Positions 6,630-13,864 of a DNA stretch of 64,000 bases are shown piece after piece. The stretch lies in NCBI RefSeq assembly GCF_014656295.1, contig NZ_BNCD01000025.1, positions 39,664 through 103,663 of the forward strand. Reading direction: 5' to 3'. The notes beneath the pieces were generated by a model that saw nothing but the letters and a program-made list of their open reading frames with translations, made no database searches and had not been told where the DNA came from. The position numbers were made by a program, and so were the translations under genes. Every line of letters starts with the position of its first letter. Positions within the stretch are counted from its first letter, which is position 1. Source of the stretch: Streptomyces sulfonofaciens. GTDB taxonomy: Bacteria > Actinomycetota > Actinomycetes > Streptomycetales > Streptomycetaceae.

Positions 6630-9407
6630 GTGTCGGAAAACGCAGGGAACTCAGCCACGAAGTACGTGTACGACTTCACGGAGGGCAACAAGGACCTCAA
6701 GGATCTGCTCGGCGGCAAGGGCGCCAACCTGGCCGAGATGACGAACCTCGGTCTCCCCGTGCCGCCGGGCTTCACGATCACCACGGAGGCCTGCCGCGTC
6801 TACCTGGAGAGCGGTGAGGTTCCCGAGGCGCTGAACGACGAGGTGAGCGCGCACCTCGCCGCGCTGGAGCAGACGATGGGCAAGAAGCTCGGCGAGCCCA
6901 GCGACCCGCTCCTGGTGTCCGTGCGTTCGGGAGCGAAGTTCTCGATGCCCGGCATGATGGACACCGTTCTGAACATCGGCCTCTCCGACGCTTCCGTGGA
7001 GGGCCTGGCCGCCCAGGCCGGCGACGACCGGTTCGCGTGGGACTCCTACCGCAGGCTCATCCAGATGTTCGGCAGGACGGTGCTCGGCATCGAGGGCGCG
7101 CAGTTCGAACGGGCCCTCGAAGAGATCACCGGCCCCGGCGCGTCACCGGGTGCCACCTCCGACGCCGACCTGAGCGCCGCCGACCTGAAGAAACTGGTCA
7201 AGCGGTTCAAGAAGATCGTCAAGAACGAGGCCGGCCGGGACTTCCCGCAGGACCCGCGCGAGCAGATGGACCTCGCCGTCAAGGCCGTCTTCACGTCCTG
7301 GAACGGAGAGCGGGCCAGGCTCTACCGGCGCCAGGAGCGCATCCCGCACGACCTCGGCACCGCGGTCAGCGTGGTCTCGATGGTCTTCGGCAACCTCGGC
7401 GCGGACTCCGGCACCGGCGTCGCCTTCACCCGAGACCCGGCCAGCGGCCAGCAGGGCGTCTACGGGGACTACCTCCAGAACGCCCAGGGCGAGGACGTCG
7501 TCGCGGGCATCCGCAACACCGTGCCGCTCGCCGAGCTCGAAGCGCTCGACGAGAAGTCGTACACCGAACTTCTGCGGATCATGGAGACCCTGGAGAACCA
7601 CTACAAGGACCTCTGCGACATCGAGTTCACCATCGAGCGCGGCAAGCTCTGGATGCTCCAGACCCGGGTCGGCAAGCGCACTGCGGGCGCCGCCTTCCGC
7701 ATCGCCGTCCAACTGGTGGACCAGGGGCTGATCACCGAGGCCGAGGCGCTGCGCCGCGTCACCGGTGGCCAGCTCGCGCAACTGATGTTCCCGCGCTTCG
7801 ACGAGAAGGCGGCGGACGGCGCGGCCGCGGAGCACGGCGTCCAGAAGATCGCGCACGGCATCGCCGCCTCGCCCGGTGCCGCGTCCGGCAAGGCGGTCTT
7901 CGACTCGTACACCGCGATCAAGTGGTCGCGGTCCGGCGAGAAGGTCATCCTGATCCGGCGCGAGACCAACCCCGACGACCTGGACGGCATGATCGCCGCC
8001 GAGGGCATCCTGACCTCGCGCGGCGGCAAGACCTCGCACGCCGCCGTCGTCGCCCGCGGGATGGGCAAGACGTGCGTGTGCGGCGCGGAGGAGCTGGAGG
8101 TCGACACCAAGCGGCGCTGCATGACCGCGCGAGGCATCGACAGCTCCACCGGCCGCGGCACCGTCGTGGTCGAGGAGGGCGACACCGTCTCCATCGACGG
8201 CTCCACCGGCAAGGTCTACGTCGGCGAGGTGCCGGTGGTGCCGTCGCCGGTCGTGGAGTACTTCGAGGGCCGGATGCACGCGGGCGCCGACGACGCCGAC
8301 GAACTGGTCGTCGCGGTGCACCGGATCATGGCGTACGCGGACCGGGTGCGGCGGCTGCGGGTGCGTGCCAACGCCGACAGCGCCGAGGACGCGCTGCGCG
8401 CCCGGCGGTTCGGCGCCCAGGGCATCGGACTGTGCCGTACGGAGCACATGTTCCTCGGGGAGCGCCGCGAGTACGTCGAGCGGCTGATCCTCGCGGACAC
8501 CGACGGCGAGCGCGAGGATGCCCTCAAGGCGCTGCTGCCGATGCAGAAGCAGGACTTCGTTGAGCTCCTGGAGGCCATGGACGGCCTGCCGGTGACGGTG
8601 CGGCTGCTCGACCCGCCGCTGCACGAGTTCCTGCCCGACATCACCGAGCTGTCCGTACGCGTGGCACTCGCCGAGTCCCGCAAGGACGCCAACGAGAACG
8701 ACCTGCGGCTGCTCCAGGCCGTGCACCGGCTGCACGAGCAGAACCCGATGCTGGGCCTGCGCGGTGTCCGCCTCGGCCTCGCCATCCCGGGCCTGTTCGC
8801 CATGCAGGTGCGTGCCATCGCCGAGGCCGCCGCCGAGCGGTGCGCCGCCAAGGGCGACCCGCGCGCAGAGATCATGATCCCGCTGGTCGGCACCGTCCAG
8901 GAGCTGGAACTCGTCCGCGACGAGGCCACCCAGGTGATCGCCGACGTGGAGGAGGCCACCGGCACCACGCTGGGCCTGGCGCTCGGCACCATGATCGAGC
9001 TGCCGCGTGCGGCACTGACCGCGGGTGAGATCGCCGAGGCCGCCGAGTTCTTCTCCTTCGGCACCAACGACCTCACCCAGACCGTGTGGGGCTTCAGCCG
9101 CGACGACGTGGAGGCGAGCTTCTTCACGGCCTACCTGGAGAAGGGCATCTTCGGGGTCTCCCCGTTCGAGACCATCGACCGGGACGGTGTCGGCAGGCTC
9201 GTCGAGGACGCGGTCCGCGCTGGCCGGGCCACCAGGCCGGACCTCAAGCTCGGCATCTGCGGCGAGCACGGCGGCGATCCGGAGTCGGTGCACTTCTTCC
9301 ACGAGGTCGGACTCGACTACGTCTCCTGCTCGCCGTTCCGCATCCCCGTGGCCCGTCTGGAGGCCGCTCGCGCCTGCGCCGCCCCGCACAGCAGCGACAG
9401 CCGCTGA
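6630..9407 (+). CDS. ppdK: Pyruvate, phosphate dikinase
   Basis: A 925-residue enzyme interconverting pyruvate + ATP + Pi with PEP + AMP + PPi. The N-terminal ATP-grasp part begins YVYDFTEGNKDLKDLLGGKGANLAEM. The central phosphohistidine domain has GGKTSHAAVVARGMGKTCV with the swivelling His near residue 470. The C-terminal PEP/pyruvate barrel contains LCRTEHMF, GTNDLTQT and GICGEHGG with the catalytic Cys near 877. Length is typical. GTG 6630 was chosen because AGGAG lies 9 nt upstream; the open frame extends upstream without a ribosome-binding site or conserved sequence. A strong hairpin follows. It is not in an obvious operon. Confidence 0.95.
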   Translation: MSENAGNSATKYVYDFTEGNKDLKDLLGGKGANLAEMTNLGLPVPPGFTITTEACRVYLESGEVPEALNDEVSAHLAALEQTMGKKLGEPSDPLLVSVRSGAKFSMPGMMDTVLNIGLSDASVEGLAAQAGDDRFAWDSYRRLIQMFGRTVLGIEGAQFERALEEITGPGASPGATSDADLSAADLKKLVKRFKKIVKNEAGRDFPQDPREQMDLAVKAVFTSWNGERARLYRRQERIPHDLGTAVSVVSMVFGNLGADSGTGVAFTRDPASGQQGVYGDYLQNAQGEDVVAGIRNTVPLAELEALDEKSYTELLRIMETLENHYKDLCDIEFTIERGKLWMLQTRVGKRTAGAAFRIAVQLVDQGLITEAEALRRVTGGQLAQLMFPRFDEKAADGAAAEHGVQKIAHGIAASPGAASGKAVFDSYTAIKWSRSGEKVILIRRETNPDDLDGMIAAEGILTSRGGKTSHAAVVARGMGKTCVCGAEELEVDTKRRCMTARGIDSSTGRGTVVVEEGDTVSIDGSTGKVYVGEVPVVPSPVVEYFEGRMHAGADDADELVVAVHRIMAYADRVRRLRVRANADSAEDALRARRFGAQGIGLCRTEHMFLGERREYVERLILADTDGEREDALKALLPMQKQDFVELLEAMDGLPVTVRLLDPPLHEFLPDITELSVRVALAESRKDANENDLRLLQAVHRLHEQNPMLGLRGVRLGLAIPGLFAMQVRAIAEAAAERCAAKGDPRAEIMIPLVGTVQELELVRDEATQVIADVEEATGTTLGLALGTMIELPRAALTAGEIAEAAEFFSFGTNDLTQTVWGFSRDDVEASFFTAYLEKGIFGVSPFETIDRDGVGRLVEDAVRAGRATRPDLKLGICGEHGGDPESVHFFHEVGLDYVSCSPFRIPVARLEAARACAAPHSSDSR

Positions 9408-9480
9408 CCCCCGGCCGTCCGCCCGCACGGCAGCGCGGCCGCCGGGTTCCGGCTCGCACGGGCCGGTGCCCCCGCCCGCA

Positions 9481-9507
9481 CACGCCGGCGCTCCCCCCGC
9501 CGGCGTG
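9481..9507 (+). terminator. Hairpin terminator after ppdK
   Basis: A perfect 10-bp GC stem (9481-9490 with 9498-9507) and a 7-nt C-rich loop, 74 nt after the ppdK stop. There is no U-tract, as is common in Streptomyces. It separates ppdK from the sugar ABC operon. Confidence 0.6.
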
Positions 9508-9621
9508 CGCCGCGGTACCCGTGGGGCCCCGGGGGGTGACATTCCGCTGTAATAACCCTGTCGTAAACGCACTGCATGGTTGATCGTTGGGCCAGGCCAC
9601 ACGATCGGACAGGGGGACAGC

Positions 9622-10878
9622 ATGACCGTCAGCCGGAGGATGCTTCTCGCGGCGGGTGCCGCGACGGGGGCGGGGGCGGCGCTCAGCGCCTGCGGTTCCA
9701 ACACCGGCCGCGGCGACGGCTCGGGGTCCGCGGGGAAGGGGCCGGCGCTCCAGCAGTGGTACCACCAGTACGGCGAGCAGGGCACCGAGCAGGCAGTCCA
9801 GCGGTACGCGGCCGCCTACGACAAGGCGCGGGTCACCGTCCAGTGGCGGCCCGGCAACTACGACCAGCAGACCGCCGCCGCCCTGCTCACCGACTCGGGC
9901 CCGGACGTCTTCGAGGGCAGTCCCACGCTCGACCAGATCCGCGGCGGCCAGGTCGTCGACCTCACCGACCTGATCGAGGGCGTCAAGGACGACTTCAACC
10001 CGGCGGTACTGGCACCGAAGACCTACCGGGGCAGGATATGGGGCATCCCGCAGGTCATCGACATGCAGATGCTCTTCTACCGCAAGAGCCTGCTCGCCAA
10101 GGCGCACATCGACCCGCCCACGACGCTCGACGAACTCGTCGACGCCGCCAAGGCGCTGACGTCGAAGCAGGTCAAGGGCCTGTTCCTCGGCAACGACGGC
10201 GGTGCAGGCGCGCTCGGCGGCACCCCGCTGTACGCGGCCGGCCTGGAACTGGTCACCGAGGGCGGCAAGGTCGGCTTCGACGACCCGGCCGCGGCCCGCA
10301 CCCTGGGCAAGCTGCACCGGCTCTACGCCGACAAGTCGCTGCTGCTCGGCGCCCCCGCCGACTGGTCCGACCCGTCGGCGTTCCTCCAGGGCCTGACCGC
10401 CATGCAGTGGACGGGCCTGTGGGCGCTGCCGCAGGTGCAGAAGGAACTGGGCGACGACTTCGGAGTGCTGCCGTTCCCCAAGGACGGCTCCGGCGCACCG
10501 ACCGTGCCCGTCGGCGCCTACGGTGCGGCCGTCAGCGCGCGCAGCAAGCACAAGGACGCCGCCAAGGCGTTCGTGAAGTGGCTGTGGGTGGACGGCACCG
10601 CCGACCAGAAGGACTTCGCGCTCTCCTACGGATTCCACATCCCGGCCCGGATCTCGCTGGCGAAGCAGGCCCGGCAACTGCGCGAGGGCGCGGCCGCGGA
10701 CGCGGTCCGGTTCACCACCGAGCACAGCTTCGCCGAGCCGCTGCTGTGGACCCAGGCCAGCAAGACCGCCTACCAGGACGCCGTCAACCGCATCATCCGG
10801 GACGGGGCGAGCCCCGACGGCCAGCTCAGGACGGTGGTGCGGAAGGTGTCCGCGGAACTCGACCGGGTGCAGAGGTGA
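9622..10878 (+). CDS. ABC sugar transporter, substrate-binding lipoprotein
   Basis: A 418-residue family 1 extracellular solute-binding protein. The signal has a twin-arginine-like SRRMLLAAGAA and a lipobox ending at Cys24 (ALSAC), so it should be exported and lipid-anchored. The mature part has the MalE-like pattern: YAAAYDKARVTVQWRPGNYDQQ near the N-terminus, a GPDVFEG segment, and Trp/Gly-rich LQGLTAMQWTGLWALPQ. AGGGGGAC precedes ATG 9622. It is followed after 10 nt by the first permease. The substrate is probably an oligosaccharide but not identifiable. No ATPase gene is present; a shared MsiK-type ATPase is the usual solution in Streptomyces. Confidence 0.9.
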   Translation: MTVSRRMLLAAGAATGAGAALSACGSNTGRGDGSGSAGKGPALQQWYHQYGEQGTEQAVQRYAAAYDKARVTVQWRPGNYDQQTAAALLTDSGPDVFEGSPTLDQIRGGQVVDLTDLIEGVKDDFNPAVLAPKTYRGRIWGIPQVIDMQMLFYRKSLLAKAHIDPPTTLDELVDAAKALTSKQVKGLFLGNDGGAGALGGTPLYAAGLELVTEGGKVGFDDPAAARTLGKLHRLYADKSLLLGAPADWSDPSAFLQGLTAMQWTGLWALPQVQKELGDDFGVLPFPKDGSGAPTVPVGAYGAAVSARSKHKDAAKAFVKWLWVDGTADQKDFALSYGFHIPARISLAKQARQLREGAAADAVRFTTEHSFAEPLLWTQASKTAYQDAVNRIIRDGASPDGQLRTVVRKVSAELDRVQR

Positions 10879-10888
10879 CCGCCCGGCG

Positions 10889-11887
10889 ATGAAGCGCTCC
10901 GCACCTGACCCTCCCACCGACCTGCTCACCGGCCGGGAAGCGGCCGCACCCGCCGGATCCCGGCGCCGCCCGGCGCTGCCCGCACTGCGCACCCGCGGCC
11001 GGGACGCGCTCTGGTTCTGGATCTTCGTGGGACCCTTCGCGCTGGGCCTCGGCGTCTTCACGTACATCCCGCTCGCCTGGAGCGTCTACCTCAGCTTCTT
11101 CGACGCGCACAACACGGTCACGCCCGACCACTTCATCGGGCTCGGCAACTACACGTCGATGCTTCGGGACGGCGCCTTCACCGGCAGCCTGACGACGTTC
11201 GCCGCGTTCTGCGCGTTCATCGTCCCCGCCACCTACCTGCTGTCCCTGGCCCTCGCCCTGATGGTGAACCGGCTGCGCAGGGCGCAGGCGTTCTTCCGGT
11301 CGGTGTTCTTCCTGCCCGCCGCGTGCTCCTACGTCGTCGCCGCGCTGATCTGGAAGATGTCCATCTTCAACGGGGTGCGCTTCGGGCTCGCGAACACGGT
11401 GCTCGGCTGGTTCGGCGCCGACCAGACGGCCTGGCTGTCGACCACCTCGCCACCCTGGTACTGGCTGGTGATCGTCACCGTGCGGCTCTGGCTCCAGGCC
11501 GGTTTCTACATGATCCTCTTCCTGGCCGGCCTCCAGCGGATCAGCCCGGTGCTCTACGAGGCCGCCGCGGTCGACGGGGCACGGCCGGGCTGGCAGGTCT
11601 TCAGGCACATCACCTTCCCGCAACTGCGCGCCACCTCCGTGGCCGTGGTGCTGCTGCTGGTGATCAACGCCTTCCAGGCCTTCGACGAGTTCTACAACCT
11701 GCTCTCCGACGCCCGCGGCTATCCGCCCTACGCCCGCCCGCCGCTGGTCTACCTCTACTTCACGGCTCTCGGGCAGGAGCAGAACCTGGGCTACGGCAGT
11801 GCGGGCGCGGTGATCCTGGCGCTGATCATCGCCGTGGTGACGGTCGGTCAGGCCCGCTGGTTCGGGCTCGGCAGGAAGGAGGACTGA
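10889..11887 (+). CDS. ABC sugar transporter permease (MalF type)
   Basis: A 332-residue inner-membrane permease. It has a cytoplasmic Arg-rich N-terminus of about 45 residues, then six predicted membrane segments. The EAA-loop signature YEAAAVDGARPGWQVFRHITFPQL lies in the C-terminal half and docks the ATPase. AGAGGTGA, overlapping the end of the binding-protein gene, serves as ribosome-binding site. The next permease starts 2 nt after this stop, so the three genes form one operon. Confidence 0.92.
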   Translation: MKRSAPDPPTDLLTGREAAAPAGSRRRPALPALRTRGRDALWFWIFVGPFALGLGVFTYIPLAWSVYLSFFDAHNTVTPDHFIGLGNYTSMLRDGAFTGSLTTFAAFCAFIVPATYLLSLALALMVNRLRRAQAFFRSVFFLPAACSYVVAALIWKMSIFNGVRFGLANTVLGWFGADQTAWLSTTSPPWYWLVIVTVRLWLQAGFYMILFLAGLQRISPVLYEAAAVDGARPGWQVFRHITFPQLRATSVAVVLLLVINAFQAFDEFYNLLSDARGYPPYARPPLVYLYFTALGQEQNLGYGSAGAVILALIIAVVTVGQARWFGLGRKED

Positions 11888-11889
11888 CG

Positions 11890-12828
11890 ATGGCCGCCGA
11901 CACCCACGGGCGTCCCGGCGCACGCGGTGACCGCACCGCACGCCCGCAGCGCGCCCCGCACAGCCAAAGCGCCACCGTCCGCCCGCGCCCCTCCGGCGAG
12001 GGTCTCGTGCGTGCCGGCAGGGCGCTGCGGGCCGCGCTGCTGACGGCACTGGCGGTGCTCTTCCTGGTGCCGTTCTACCTCCTGGTCCGCAACGGCCTGG
12101 CCAGCGAGCAGGACATCACCTCGCCGGAGTGGACGTTCTTCCCCAGTACGCTGCACTGGTCGAACCTGTCGGAGCTGTTCTCCGACACATCCGTCCCGTT
12201 CGCCCGCTCGCTGCTGAACTCGGCGCTGATCGCGGTCGCCACCACGCTGGGCACCCTGCTGCTGGCCTCGCTCGCCGGCTACGGCCTGGCCCGCATCCCG
12301 TACCGCCACGCGAACAAGGTCTTCTACGCGATCCTTGGCACCCTGATGGTCCCGGCGACCGTCACCTTCGTGCCGACGTTCGTGCTGGTGTCGACCCTGG
12401 GCTGGATCTCCACGCTGCGCGGGTTGATCGTGCCGACGCTGTTCTCGGCCTTCGCCTGCTTCGTCTTCCGGCAGTACTTCCTGGGCTTCCCGCGGGAGCT
12501 GGAGGACGCGGCGCGGGTGGACGGGCTCGGGTACGGGCGCACGTTCTGGCTGATCGTGGTGCCGAACTCCCGGCCGGTCTTCGCGGCGGTCGGCACCATC
12601 GTGTTCATCGGTGCCTGGAACTCGTTCCTGTGGCCGCTGGTCATCGGCCAGGACCGGCAGGCGTGGACGGTCCAGGTGGCCCTGTCGTCGTTCACGACCT
12701 CCCAGGTCATCCGGCTGCACGAGCTGTTCACCGCCGCTGCCGTCTCGATCGTGCCGCTGCTGGTGGTCTTCCTCTTCTTCCAGCGGTGGATCGTGGCCGG
12801 GGTGGAGCGGTCGGGGATCGACGACTGA
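11890..12828 (+). CDS. ABC sugar transporter permease (MalG type)
   Basis: A 312-residue permease partner of the preceding gene, with six predicted membrane helices. The EAA loop ELEDAARVDGLGYGRTFWLIVVPNSRP is characteristic of the MalG/CUT1 subgroup. The basic, Pro/Arg-rich first 45 residues are probably cytoplasmic. The start ATG 11890 is 2 nt after the upstream stop, so translation is probably coupled. It is the last gene of the operon; downstream lies the remnant SDR gene on the opposite strand. Confidence 0.92.
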   Translation: MAADTHGRPGARGDRTARPQRAPHSQSATVRPRPSGEGLVRAGRALRAALLTALAVLFLVPFYLLVRNGLASEQDITSPEWTFFPSTLHWSNLSELFSDTSVPFARSLLNSALIAVATTLGTLLLASLAGYGLARIPYRHANKVFYAILGTLMVPATVTFVPTFVLVSTLGWISTLRGLIVPTLFSAFACFVFRQYFLGFPRELEDAARVDGLGYGRTFWLIVVPNSRPVFAAVGTIVFIGAWNSFLWPLVIGQDRQAWTVQVALSSFTTSQVIRLHELFTAAAVSIVPLLVVFLFFQRWIVAGVERSGIDD

Positions 12829-12899
12829 ACGGCTCCGCGGGCACCCGTGGGCGCCCGCGGACCGGTGCGCCCGGCGGCGCCCCGCGGACACCCGGGCGC

Positions 12900-13387
12900 C
12901 GGTCGGGGCCGGTTCGCTCGGGCCGAGATGCCGCCGTCGACGACCAGGCCGGTGCCGACCAGGCAGGCGGCGGCGTCGGAGGCCAGGTGGAGGACGGCCG
13001 CGGCCACCTTCCCTGCGAGCAGACGCGGCCCGGCGGCGAGGCCCGCTCCATGCGCTCCGCACGGTCCTCCCCGCTCTCGCCGGGCGCGAGCGACATGGCG
13101 CTGTCGGACGGTCCAGAGCTGACCGCGTCGATGCGGACGCCCTCGCCGATGCGGTCGGGCGCGGCCGCCCGGGTCAGCGCGGACACGGCGGCCTTGGAGG
13201 CGGTGTACGCCGCGGTGCCGGGACGGCGGGTGCGGGCGCCGAGGCCGGAGGAGATGTCGACGACGGCCCCCGCCGCCGTCCGCGCGCATCCGGGCGATCC
13301 CGTGCTCCATGGAGAACAGGACGCCGGTGACGTTGGTCCGCAGCACGGTGTCCCAGTCCCGTTCGTCGGCCCGGTCGAGCGGCCCGG
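12900..13387 (-). pseudogene. Short-chain dehydrogenase/reductase remnant, frameshifted and 5'-truncated
   Basis: Read on the minus strand from the nirD stop, three frames in succession give SDR sequence. First comes TGPLDRADERDWDTVLRTN and VTGVLFSMEHGIARM. After a frameshift near 13270 comes GAVVDISSGLGARTRRPG then TAAYTASKAAVSALTRA with the YxxxK catalytic motif. After another frameshift near 13015 comes VAAAVLHLASDAAACLVGTG followed by LVVDGG. The N-terminal Rossmann GxxxGxG half is absent. A sequencing error could explain one frameshift but not the missing N-terminus. The former function is unknown. Confidence 0.75.
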
Positions 13388-13864
13388 TCAGGCGGCCCGG
13401 ACCTCGGCCGCCCGGATCCGGTACGCCGCCACCGACACCTCGTCGTCGTCCAGGCAGCGTCCGTCCGTCAGGGCGAAGCGCTGCTTGAGCAGCGGTGAGG
13501 CGACGAAGGGCGTGCCGTCGGCGGAGCCCAGCAGGCCGCGGGAGAGGACGGAGGCGCCCGTGAACGGATCGCGGTTGTCGATCGCGTGCAGCCGCCCGGT
13601 CCTGTCCAGGAAGAGCGCGACCTGCCGGCCGTCCGGCAGCAGCACCGCCACCCCGCGTCCGGCCGTCAGGCGCGCCGCGTCGCAGACCGTGCGCCAGCCG
13701 TCCTCCAGGAGTAGCTGGATCCGCAGCGTCCCGCCGTGGACCGTGCCGGCCGGGTCGCCGGACCCCGTCCCGGGCCCCGGTGCGGGTGCGGCCGCACCGG
13801 TCGGTGCCGCGCCGCCCGGCGCGGGCCGCTGCCCCGCCGGCTGCCTCGTCGGTGCCGTCGTCAT
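13388..13864 (-). CDS. nirD: Assimilatory nitrite reductase small subunit
   Basis: A 158-residue NirD. After an Ala/Pro/Gly-rich N-terminal tail of about 45 residues comes the Rieske-like fold: RIQLLLEDGWRTVCDAARL, VALFLDRTGRLHAIDNRDPFTGA and SPLLKQRFALTDGRCLDD. The Rieske Cys/His ligands are absent, as in the NirD subgroup, so it is structural rather than a redox carrier. Its ATG overlaps the nirB TGA (ATGA), indicating translational coupling. It works with NirB reducing nitrite to ammonium in the cytoplasm. Confidence 0.9.
   Translation of the reverse strand: MTTAPTRQPAGQRPAPGGAAPTGAAAPAPGPGTGSGDPAGTVHGGTLRIQLLLEDGWRTVCDAARLTAGRGVAVLLPDGRQVALFLDRTGRLHAIDNRDPFTGASVLSRGLLGSADGTPFVASPLLKQRFALTDGRCLDDDEVSVAAYRIRAAEVRAA

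Noticed and set aside
12728..13346. Intact SDR gene on the minus strand
   Set aside because: No single frame contains the Rossmann motif, the YxxxK motif and the C-terminus together; two frameshifts and an N-terminal truncation are needed.
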